Origin: CAZMHL01 sp045605445
GTDB taxonomy: Bacteria; Bacillota; Clostridia; RGIG6154
NCBI GenBank assembly: GCA_045605445.1
Contig: JAZUPZ010000044.1
Location: 59,405-123,404 of the forward strand
Direction: 5' to 3'
DNA: 64,000 nt
Part shown: positions 56,966 to 64,000 of the stretch, in pieces
How the letters are laid out: each line of letters starts with the position of its first letter
How positions within the stretch are numbered: position 1 is the first letter of the stretch
Notes under the pieces: model-generated
The model's input: only the letters and a program-made list of their open reading frames with translations
Databases searched by the model: none
Told to the model about the DNA's origin: nothing
Made by a program: the position numbers and the translations under genes

Positions 56966-56987
56966 ACAGCCGTTTTTAGCGGCTGTT
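56966..56987 (+). terminator. PAP2 terminator hairpin, right copy
   Basis: ACAGCCG and CGGCTGT arms with the same loop, followed by TTTTTTC. It differs from the left copy by a paired T-A to C-G change and one A to G change giving a wobble. Confidence 0.75.
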
Positions 56988-56992
56988 TTTTC

Positions 56993-57021
56993 TTTACAAT
57001 TTTTTCTGTTTGTGTTAAAAT
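56993..57021 (+). promoter_or_regulatory. Promoter for the BspA-like gene
   Basis: TTTACA (56993-56998), 17 bp spacer, TAAAAT (57016-57021), just after the right terminator copy. Confidence 0.72.
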
Positions 57022-57057
57022 ATAATATTGGAAAATATTACATTTTCGGAGGAAAAT

Positions 57058-60000
57058 ATGAAAAAGAAAATTCTGATTTTGCTTGCGGCTTTAATATTGG
57101 TATTATCTTTATCCGCAATTTCTGTATCTGCGGCAAACATTGCCGAGGGTACCTGCAGTAACGGGCATACCTGGTATATAAACGAATCGGGAACCCTTAA
57201 AATAACCGGAACAGGACCTATGGCGGATTATACGCTGTCAAACCCTGCCCCCTGGAGAGAACATTACCTGTCTATAAAACAGGTTGTAATGTCAAACAGT
57301 ATAACTCACATAGGTGATTATGCCTTTTACGAGCTTGCTTCTGTAACAAAGGTTACCATGCCAAGCTCCCTTGAATCAATAGGACAGTATGCTTTTTACC
57401 GTTGGGTTGCTCTGCCGGAACTGACTATTCCCTCAAAGGTTACCTCTATCGGAAAATATGCCTTCTGTTCTACAACCGCCCTTGAAAAAATTTACTGGAA
57501 TGCGGAAAATGTTTCCGATTTTACAAAGAGCAATTACGTTTTCTATAAAACAGGTGAGCTCAGCGGTAATCTTGAGGTAATTTTCGGAAGCAGTGCAAAA
57601 TCAATTCCGGCTTACGCCTTCCAGCCGAAGGAATTTTCAAGCAGTTCATATTCTTATATAAAAAAGCTTACAATAGGTGAAAATGTAACCTCTGTAGGCG
57701 ATTATGCTTTTTGCTATTCAACCTCCCTTACAAGCATTGCAACCGGCGATGGGGTTGAAATCATAGGTGACCATGCCTTTGCCGGCTGCACAGGAGTAAA
57801 AACAATTACTCTGGGAAAAAACGTTAAGGAAATAAAATCTCTTGCCTTTAATTACTGCCCTTCTCTTGAAAAAATCATCTGGGGCGCTGAAAGTGCAAAC
57901 AGTATGACAGACATGGGTGTTTTCAGAAACTCAGGTGTAAAGACCGGGGTAGACGTGGTGTTCACCTCAACGGTAAAAAATATTCCCGTTTGCGCTCTTG
58001 CTTCCGGTCTGTTTAAGGTTAAAAGTATTGTAATAGAGGAAAATGTTGAATCAATCGGGGCTTCGGCTTTCAGCGGTACGGGAGTAACCGAAGTTACCTT
58101 TCCTTCTTCTTTGAAGAGTATAGGAGGAGGCGCCTTCAGTACTGTACTTGGAAAGTATGACAGCTCTGTTAAAAATGTGTATATCTCCGACCTTGCCTCC
58201 TGGTGCTCAATAAGCTTTGGTCATAAAAGCGCAAGCCCCTTCTGCGGAAGCGGTGCCAATTTGTATGTAAACGGAGAACTTACCGCAAAGCTTGTTATTC
58301 CTCTTGGTGTTGAGAAGATATCTGACTATGCTTTTTACGGTTGCGGCAGCATCACCTCAGTTGTTATGAAGGGTACCGTAAAATCGGTAGGTATGTATGC
58401 CTTTTACGGTTGCCCTGCTCTTGCGGAGGTAAACACCGGAAGCGGCGTTGAGGAAACAGGTGACTATGCTTTTTCTGCCTGTCCTTCTCTTACAAGAGTT
58501 ACCTTCGGAAACAAAGTTAAAAATATAGGGGCTTATTCCTTTGCTGAATCGGCTTCCCTTAAATATGCAACTCTGCCGGCTTCTCTTGAAAAAATCGGCG
58601 ATTATGCCTTTTATAAATGCTCGGCACTTAAAAGTGTAGAATTTCCCGAGAAGCTTGCAAGCATCGGGGAATATGCTTACAGCAACAGCGGTATCAGCGG
58701 AGATCTGGTTTTTAAATATCCTGTCAGCATCGGCGATTATGCCTTTATTAACTGTGATAAAATTGAAAGTGTAACAGTAGGCATTGCCGATACTTCTATC
58801 GGGGTAGGCTCCTTTAACGGCTGTGACGGATTAAAAACTTTAACCGTTGAAAAAAATGTAACATCAATCGGAAAGTACGCTTTCTATCTGAGCTTTGGTC
58901 TGGAAAAGGTTTACTGGAACGCTGAAAAAATAACAGACCTTGAAAGTAATTATTATATTTTAAACGGTGCGGGAAAAAATTCAGAGGGTGTTGAAGTTGT
59001 ATTTGGTGAAAATATATCTTCTGCTCCGAAATTTCTCTTTGCTTCAACCAGTGCATCATATTCCGGAAAAATATCAAAAATAACCTTTCTTTCGGGTTCG
59101 GGAACCATCGGGGGAGCAAGCTTCAGTTTGTGCAGCTTCCCGAAGGGTCTGGAGCTTGGGGAGGATGTGTCGGTAGTAGGCCCCAGCGCCTTTAAAGAAA
59201 CGGTGTTCGGCGGTCCTCTTAAAATAACTTCAGAAAATATAACAATAAATGCACAGGCTTTTATGGATGCACAGTTAACGGAGCTTATCTGGAGCTCTGA
59301 AAACGGAACCCTTCCCGCTACAGGGTTAACGGAGGTCTTCCGTGACGCGGTTATTGATAAAGTTACTATCTCCGACGGCATTGAAAAAATCCCTGCATAT
59401 CTTCTGTACGATGCAAAGAGCATAGGAGAAATTGTAGTAGGCAAAGATGTTAAAATCGTAGAAAAGTATGCCTTTAACCAAATTGAAAATATCGGAAAGG
59501 TAATCTGGAATTCGGACAATACGGAAAGTGTAGCCACAACTGCCTTCAAGCTAAGCAAAGGCAATCTTCAGATTGAGTTCGGAGAAAATGTAAAAACTGT
59601 TCCTGCAGGACTTTTCAACGGATGTGTTTTTGACAGTATAACTATTTCGGGAAGCTTTGAGACAATAGGAGAAATGGCTTTTGTGGGAGCAAATCTGAAA
59701 ACAATTGTTATTCCCGACAGTGTAAAAACTATCGGAAACAGTGCTTTTCGTAACTGTACTGCTCTTGAAAGTATTTATTTTGGAAGCAACCCCGTAAACA
59801 TAGGCGAGAACGCTTTTGACGGATGTAAAAATCTGAAAGAGGTTCATGTTGCAGATATTGCCGCCTGGTGTGAGAGTAACTTTGTGCTTCAGGGGAATCC
59901 GTTGTGTTACGGAGCGGGTCTTTATGTAAACGGGGCTCTTGTAACCGAGCTTGTTGTTCCCGACAGTGTTACTTATATAGGAAAATACACTTTCTGGAAT

Positions 60001-62679
60001 TACGATTTGCTGACAAAGGTTGAAATAGGAAACGGCGTAACAGAAATCGGTGAATATGCATTCGCCTCCTGCTCGTTACTGGGCGAAATTACTCTTGGCA
60101 ACTCTCTTACAAAAATAGGAAATAACACCTTTGAGTATACTCCCGTCGTAAGTATTACAATTCCCGAGAAGGTAACAGAAATAGGTTATTGTGCCTTCGG
60201 CGATTGTGCATCTCTTGAAAATGTAAAATTCCTTAATGATAATCTTTCGGTTGGATACGGCGTTTTCCACGGCTGTACAGCATTGAAAGAAATAACTCTG
60301 CCGAAAAATATGGAGGTTGTGGGCGAGTCAATGTTTGGGGGAAGCACCTCGCTTGAAAAGGTGAATTTGCCGGAAAATCTTGTAAAAATTGACAAATCTG
60401 CTTTTTATGAATGTACCTCTATTGAAAACATTACAATTCCCGGAACGGTTAAGGAAATTGGCAGTGATGCTTTTTATGGCTGCAGCGGGTTGAAGGAAAT
60501 CTCAATTCCTGCAAGCGTTGAAACAATCGGCTACGGTGCTTTCTCGAATTGTACAGGGCTTAAAGAAGTAATTGTTCCAAACAGTGTTGCTGAATTGGGC
60601 TCTAGGGCTTTCTACGGCTGTACCTCTCTTGAAAAAGCCGTTCTCGGCAATGGACTTGCAAATATAGAGAAAGGCAAATATGGCTGGTTCTACGGATGTA
60701 CGGCGCTTAAAGAGGTTGTCCTTCCCGACAATCTGCCTTATATACCTTCTTCGTGCTTCTACGGCTGTAAGGTTCTTGAAAATGTTGTTCTTGGAAAGGA
60801 CGCTGCTTATATCGGATCAGCTGCATTTGGCGGTTGTTCGCAGTTAAAGTCAATAACAATCGGCAATAAGGTTTCCCTGATATATCTTGCGGCTTTTGAA
60901 GATTGCGAAAGACTTGCAGACGTATACTTTTTGGGCGACAGCTGGAGCGGCATTGAAATTGAGAGCAGAAACGACGATCTTCTTACTGCAACAGTTCATT
61001 ATGCAACAACGGTGCGCTTCGACGGAAACGGAGCCGACAGCGGAGGCGTATCAGCCTTTGTCGGTGAGACGGGAAGCGTAATAACAATTCCTGAAAACGG
61101 ATATTATAAACGAGGTCACGATTTCAAGGGCTGGTCCTGCGCAGGAAAAATCTATCAGCCGGGAGATTCTTATACGGTTAAAGAAAATGCTGTTTTCTAT
61201 GCCCTCTGGCAGAAAACCGTAACAGACGGCTCCCTCAGCAGGGTTATTCTTGATTATGACGGTTATTACAGATATTATGTAAACGGAGAAATTCAGGCAG
61301 GATGGCAGGTTGCAAATAACGGATATAAGTATTACTTCTCTGCAAGCGCAACAAAATACGGCGCGGCAATAACGGGCGAAAATGTAAAAATCGGAAGCGA
61401 ATATTACGATTTCGACGAAGAGGGAAGACTTATTGAAGACTACGATGAAAACGGCGAAGCGGTTCTTTATTACGATGAATCGCAGGATATAAGAATAACA
61501 ATTGCCTATAATCTTAACGGCGGAGATACCCTTTACGGAGAAAAAACTCTTAAAATATATCCGGGTGATGAGCCTGACCTTACGGTTAAGGCGGAAAAGA
61601 AGGGATATATTTTCAGAGGCTGGAACAGCTGGAAGTATGATAAGGTTCCTATCGACTGGTATTATCCCGTAAGTGAAAACACGGTTTTATATGCGGTGTT
61701 TACCAGAAATACAAACTGGGAAATTATTCTTGAGGATGACGGCTATTACAGATATTATATAGACGGCTTCCGTCAGGTTAAATGGCAGGTTACTCCCGAG
61801 GGATATAAGTATTATTTCTCTACAAGTGCGGCGAAATACGGCGCGGCTATGACAGGTAAGAGAGTTAAAATCGGCGGAACGTACTATGACTTTACCGAAG
61901 ACGGAAAGCTTATAGACCATTACGATTCCGACGGAAACCCTGTTCTTTACACCGAAAGAAACGGTTTTGTTACAGACAGCAGCGGCGTAACAAGATATTA
62001 TGTTGACGACGAATATCTTATAGGCTGGCAGTATATTGACGGAAATAAGTATTATTTTTCAAAGTCAAACGGAAAAATGCTTTCGGGCATGACCAAAATA
62101 GGAAGTATAACCTATAATCTGGGTACCGACGGAGCATGGGTAGGCTACTCAAACGTAGGCTATACGGAAGAAGAATGTCCCGCATCTCCCCTTATGAGCA
62201 AGGATGACGACGGCGAATACAGATACTATATAAATGACAAGCCGTACACGGGCTGGAAGGTGCTTTTAGGAGAAGACGGCTACTATAAGTATTATTTCTC
62301 CAAGGCAGACGGAGCGGCAAAAACTGACTATGCAATTCAGGTAGGAAGCCAGGTTTATGACTTTACCGCAACAGGTGCCCTTATCTCCGTTGAAAAGGAC
62401 GAAAACGGAAATGCCGTAATGGAAATTTACAAGCTCTCGTTTGAACAGGGAGCAAAGAACGGACTTGTTCTTGATGACGACGGCGAATACAGATTTTATA
62501 TCGACGGCGAATTCCAGTCGGGCTGGGTAACAGTTAACGGAAGCAGATACCTTTTCAGGAAGGCTGACGGAAGTGCAATAACCTCTGATGACCATCAGAG
62601 CGAAAAAGGTTACAGATACGGAAGCTATTATTACATTTTTACCGATGACGGAAAGCTCGTTTCAAGAAGTGCAAAATAA
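57058..62679 (+). CDS. Giant BspA-type leucine-rich-repeat surface protein
   Basis: The 1873-residue secreted protein has a signal peptide (ending SVSAAN, about residue 26). About 1280 residues of BspA/TpLRR (LRR_5) repeats of the form SIGDYAFYxCxxLxxVxxP follow. From about 1316 come an InlB-type repeat (VRFDGNGADSGG...FKGW...FYALW) and a second one (about 1481-1550). Cell-wall/glucan-binding-like repeats (YYRYYVNGEIQAGWQV, YKYYFSASA, YRYYINDKPYTGWKV, YRFYIDGEFQSGW) run to the end. BspA relatives bind host matrix or other bacteria. ATG 57058 follows CGGAGG. There is no LPxTG anchor; the wall-binding repeats probably serve that role. Confidence 0.9.
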   Translation: MKKKILILLAALILVLSLSAISVSAANIAEGTCSNGHTWYINESGTLKITGTGPMADYTLSNPAPWREHYLSIKQVVMSNSITHIGDYAFYELASVTKVTMPSSLESIGQYAFYRWVALPELTIPSKVTSIGKYAFCSTTALEKIYWNAENVSDFTKSNYVFYKTGELSGNLEVIFGSSAKSIPAYAFQPKEFSSSSYSYIKKLTIGENVTSVGDYAFCYSTSLTSIATGDGVEIIGDHAFAGCTGVKTITLGKNVKEIKSLAFNYCPSLEKIIWGAESANSMTDMGVFRNSGVKTGVDVVFTSTVKNIPVCALASGLFKVKSIVIEENVESIGASAFSGTGVTEVTFPSSLKSIGGGAFSTVLGKYDSSVKNVYISDLASWCSISFGHKSASPFCGSGANLYVNGELTAKLVIPLGVEKISDYAFYGCGSITSVVMKGTVKSVGMYAFYGCPALAEVNTGSGVEETGDYAFSACPSLTRVTFGNKVKNIGAYSFAESASLKYATLPASLEKIGDYAFYKCSALKSVEFPEKLASIGEYAYSNSGISGDLVFKYPVSIGDYAFINCDKIESVTVGIADTSIGVGSFNGCDGLKTLTVEKNVTSIGKYAFYLSFGLEKVYWNAEKITDLESNYYILNGAGKNSEGVEVVFGENISSAPKFLFASTSASYSGKISKITFLSGSGTIGGASFSLCSFPKGLELGEDVSVVGPSAFKETVFGGPLKITSENITINAQAFMDAQLTELIWSSENGTLPATGLTEVFRDAVIDKVTISDGIEKIPAYLLYDAKSIGEIVVGKDVKIVEKYAFNQIENIGKVIWNSDNTESVATTAFKLSKGNLQIEFGENVKTVPAGLFNGCVFDSITISGSFETIGEMAFVGANLKTIVIPDSVKTIGNSAFRNCTALESIYFGSNPVNIGENAFDGCKNLKEVHVADIAAWCESNFVLQGNPLCYGAGLYVNGALVTELVVPDSVTYIGKYTFWNYDLLTKVEIGNGVTEIGEYAFASCSLLGEITLGNSLTKIGNNTFEYTPVVSITIPEKVTEIGYCAFGDCASLENVKFLNDNLSVGYGVFHGCTALKEITLPKNMEVVGESMFGGSTSLEKVNLPENLVKIDKSAFYECTSIENITIPGTVKEIGSDAFYGCSGLKEISIPASVETIGYGAFSNCTGLKEVIVPNSVAELGSRAFYGCTSLEKAVLGNGLANIEKGKYGWFYGCTALKEVVLPDNLPYIPSSCFYGCKVLENVVLGKDAAYIGSAAFGGCSQLKSITIGNKVSLIYLAAFEDCERLADVYFLGDSWSGIEIESRNDDLLTATVHYATTVRFDGNGADSGGVSAFVGETGSVITIPENGYYKRGHDFKGWSCAGKIYQPGDSYTVKENAVFYALWQKTVTDGSLSRVILDYDGYYRYYVNGEIQAGWQVANNGYKYYFSASATKYGAAITGENVKIGSEYYDFDEEGRLIEDYDENGEAVLYYDESQDIRITIAYNLNGGDTLYGEKTLKIYPGDEPDLTVKAEKKGYIFRGWNSWKYDKVPIDWYYPVSENTVLYAVFTRNTNWEIILEDDGYYRYYIDGFRQVKWQVTPEGYKYYFSTSAAKYGAAMTGKRVKIGGTYYDFTEDGKLIDHYDSDGNPVLYTERNGFVTDSSGVTRYYVDDEYLIGWQYIDGNKYYFSKSNGKMLSGMTKIGSITYNLGTDGAWVGYSNVGYTEEECPASPLMSKDDDGEYRYYINDKPYTGWKVLLGEDGYYKYYFSKADGAAKTDYAIQVGSQVYDFTATGALISVEKDENGNAVMEIYKLSFEQGAKNGLVLDDDGEYRFYIDGEFQSGWVTVNGSRYLFRKADGSAITSDDHQSEKGYRYGSYYYIFTDDGKLVSRSAK

Positions 62680-62683
62680 TAAA

Positions 62684-62733
62684 AAGGCTGTAAGCCCGCT
62701 TTTTTAGGAAGCATAGGGTTTACAGCCTTCTTT
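62684..62733. terminator. Bidirectional terminator
   Basis: AAGGCTGTAAGCCC pairs with GGGTTTACAGCCTT around a loop of about 20 bases, between the converging BspA-like and pyrR genes. Confidence 0.78.
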
Positions 62734-62749
62734 GCTGAAGGTGACTTTT

Positions 62750-63283
62750 TTATTTTTCAAATATTTCAACCTTGTCCGTTCCGTCTGATTCAACAAACTG
62801 AACCTTTATAATTTCGTTTTTTGAGGTAGGAATGTTTTTGCCTACATAGTCGGGGCGGATGGGAAGCTCTCTGTGACCTCTGTCAACCAGAACCGCCAGC
62901 TGAATTTTCGACGGTCTGCCGAATTTCATAAGAGCATCCAGCGCGGCTCTTACCGTTCTGCCGGTGTAAATAACATCGTCGGTAAGAATAACATTTTTAC
63001 CCGTAATGTCAATATCAATCTGCGAATTGTTGAGAATCGGTTTTTCTTCCATAGAAAGGTCGTCTCTGTAAAGGGTAATGTCAAGAGTTCCGCAGGGTAC
63101 TTCAATTCCTTCTATATTATATATATTGGTTGAAAGTCGTTTCGCAAGAGGTACGCCCCTTGTTTTTATGCCTACAAGATAAAGATTATTGGTATCGTCA
63201 TTTTTTTCAATAATCTGATGGGCAATTCGAAGCAGCGACTTGTTAATTGCCGTTTCATCAAAAAGCTGAGCCTTGAGTTTCAT
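62750..63283 (-). CDS. pyrR: Bifunctional pyr operon regulator / uracil phosphoribosyltransferase
   Basis: The 177-residue type I PRTase has the PRPP-binding motif NVILTDDVIYTGRTVRAALDAL, GIKTRGVPLAKRL and VLVDRGHRELPIRPDYVGKNIPTS, diagnostic of PyrR. PyrR binds pyr leader RNAs when UMP is high and has weak UPRTase activity. No pyrimidine genes adjoin it here, so it must act on leaders elsewhere. ATG 63283 follows AAGGAG. Confidence 0.93.
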   Translation of the reverse strand: MKLKAQLFDETAINKSLLRIAHQIIEKNDDTNNLYLVGIKTRGVPLAKRLSTNIYNIEGIEVPCGTLDITLYRDDLSMEEKPILNNSQIDIDITGKNVILTDDVIYTGRTVRAALDALMKFGRPSKIQLAVLVDRGHRELPIRPDYVGKNIPTSKNEIIKVQFVESDGTDKVEIFEK

Positions 63284-63321
63284 ATTTTCTCCTTGAAAAT
63301 AAATACTTGTATATATGGGAA

Positions 63322-63350
63322 AGTATATCACAGCAGGTTAAGGTTGTAAA
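63322..63350 (-). promoter_or_regulatory. Promoter for pyrR
   Basis: Minus strand TTTACA (63345-63350), 17 bp spacer, TATACT (63322-63327). Confidence 0.72.
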
Positions 63351-63398
63351 CAATTTTTTGGTAATTTGCAGTCTTGTTGTAAAATTTGTAAAAAAATA

Positions 63399-63427
63399 TT
63401 GACAAACCTCTTTAAATGTGATATATT
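63399..63427 (+). promoter_or_regulatory. Promoter for rpmG-secE-nusG
   Basis: TTGACA (63399-63404), 17 bp spacer, TATATT (63422-63427). The ~95-base leader contains GCCTG...CAGGC (about 63437-63461) and AAATTAG...CTAATTT hairpins. Confidence 0.82.
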
Positions 63428-63526
63428 TAAGCGTAGCCTGGTTACAAATGCGTAACAGGCTTATTAAAATCGCACAAATTAGTGAAAAACGGCTATGCCT
63501 AATTTATATTAAACGGAGGTGTACTC

Positions 63527-63676
63527 ATGCGTACAAAAATCACATTGGCTTGCACAGAATGCAAACAGAGAAACTATGACACAATGAAAAACAAGAAAAA
63601 CACACCTGACAGAATGGAAGTTAACAAGTACTGCAAATTCTGCAAGAAGCACACAGCTCATAAGGAAACAAAGTAA
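63527..63676 (+). CDS. rpmG: 50S ribosomal protein L33
   Basis: The 49-residue protein MRTKITLACTECKQRNYDTM ... YCKFCKKHTAHKETK has four cysteines (CTEC and CKFC) of the zinc-binding C+ form of L33. CGGAGGTG lies upstream. It opens the conserved rpmG-secE-nusG cluster. Confidence 0.96.
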   Translation: MRTKITLACTECKQRNYDTMKNKKNTPDRMEVNKYCKFCKKHTAHKETK

Positions 63677-63717
63677 TCAGACTTCTACTTAAAGAAAAAA
63701 TCGGGAGGTTTATGATA

Positions 63718-63924
63718 ATGAGTGAAAAAAAGACTTCTAAAGTCAAAGAATTTTTCAAGGGCGTTAAAGGCGAATTCAAGAAAATTGTTTGGCCTTCATT
63801 TTCAACTGTTGTGAAAAACACAGCTGTAGTTGTGGTTTTCTGCGTAGTTATCGGCGTTCTTGTATGGGTTCTTGATTTGTTGTTCGGCGGATTATTCAGT
63901 TGGGTAATCAGCATCGGTAAATAA
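63718..63924 (+). CDS. secE: Preprotein translocase subunit SecE
   Basis: The 68-residue single-span protein (MSEKKTSKVKEFFKGVKGEFKKIVWPS, then a helix from about residue 30) has the conserved amphipathic KKIVWPS segment of SecE. I chose ATG 63718, 9 bases from GGGAGG, over ATG 63712, which is only 3 bases away. It lies between rpmG and nusG as usual. Confidence 0.95.
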   Translation: MSEKKTSKVKEFFKGVKGEFKKIVWPSFSTVVKNTAVVVVFCVVIGVLVWVLDLLFGGLFSWVISIGK

Positions 63925-63959
63925 TTTCCGGCTTTATATTTTAATAAGGAGGGGAATTT

Positions 63960-64000
63960 ATGGCAGATGCAAAATGGTATGTTGTTCACACATATTCAGG
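63960..64000 (+). CDS. nusG: Transcription termination/antitermination protein NusG, start only
   Basis: Only 13 complete codons remain before the window ends: MADAKWYVVHTYS, with the WYVVHTYSG start of NusG. AAGGAGGGG precedes the ATG. NusG binds RNA polymerase and couples elongation to termination and translation. Confidence 0.93.
   Translation, partial: MADAKWYVVHTYS

Overview
The window looks like chromosome from a low-to-moderate GC, spore-forming anaerobic Firmicute of class Clostridia (an Oscillospiraceae/Clostridiales-type gut bacterium would fit). The reasons are: strong GGAGG ribosome-binding sites, AddAB recombination genes, a nine-gene V/A-type ATPase operon, a GlpP antiterminator, a SpoIIQ-like LytM protein, S-layer-homology and BspA-type surface proteins, and promoters that follow TTGACA-N17-TATAAT (often TGTGGTATACT). 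Where several starts were possible, I chose the one with a Shine-Dalgarno (SD) sequence.

Layout. 1-12.8 kb: end of a LOG-family gene, then leftward genes for a radical SAM protein, a Ppx/GppA phosphatase, an aminotransferase with its Lrp regulator, a DivIVA-like coiled-coil protein, an orphan sensor kinase, and addB-addA. 12.9-15.4 kb: an amino-acid ABC transporter whose binding protein appears circularly permuted. 15.4-19.4 kb: a YgjV-family membrane protein, the SpoIIQ-like protein, an SLH protein and a DUF6062 protein. 19.4-21.9 kb: an EF-G/TetM-like GTPase fused to a Rae1-like NYN nuclease. 22.1-30.6 kb: V-ATPase operon H-I-K-E-C-F-A-B-D, whose K subunit carries the known Na+ ligands. 30.7-36.2 kb: glpP, a possible structured RNA, a HAD phosphatase, a small XRE regulator, and a SorC-controlled aldolase/sorbose-1-phosphate-reductase-like pair. 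36.2-38.7 kb: sdpI-sdpR, then an accessory patch with HTH-Fic and a truncated DNA methylase. 38.7-42.2 kb: rpsI-rplM, a CrtO-like gene, a small conserved protein, a tandem hairpin array and an NlpC/P60 hydrolase. 42.3-47.5 kb: SulP transporter, a hairpin-rich region with tRNA-Lys, a phosphodiesterase, a decayed esterase and a ClC transporter. 47.8-57 kb: Asp-box propeller protein, ddl, murI, DUF1934, SLH protein, S41 protease and PAP2 phosphatase. 57-62.7 kb: a 1873-residue BspA-like surface protein. 62.7-64 kb: pyrR and the start of rpmG-secE-nusG.

The most unusual content is non-coding. Three copies of a ~241 bp palindromic repeat each sit between two copies of the same intrinsic-terminator hairpin. 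This suggests a small mobile element that targets terminators and duplicates them. Other stretches hold arrays of short hairpins joined by ATTTCAC-type linkers, a triplicated ~130 bp hairpin unit, and duplicated tRNA-Lys 3' ends. The best protein-level novelties are the permuted binding protein and the ribosomal-GTPase/NYN fusion.
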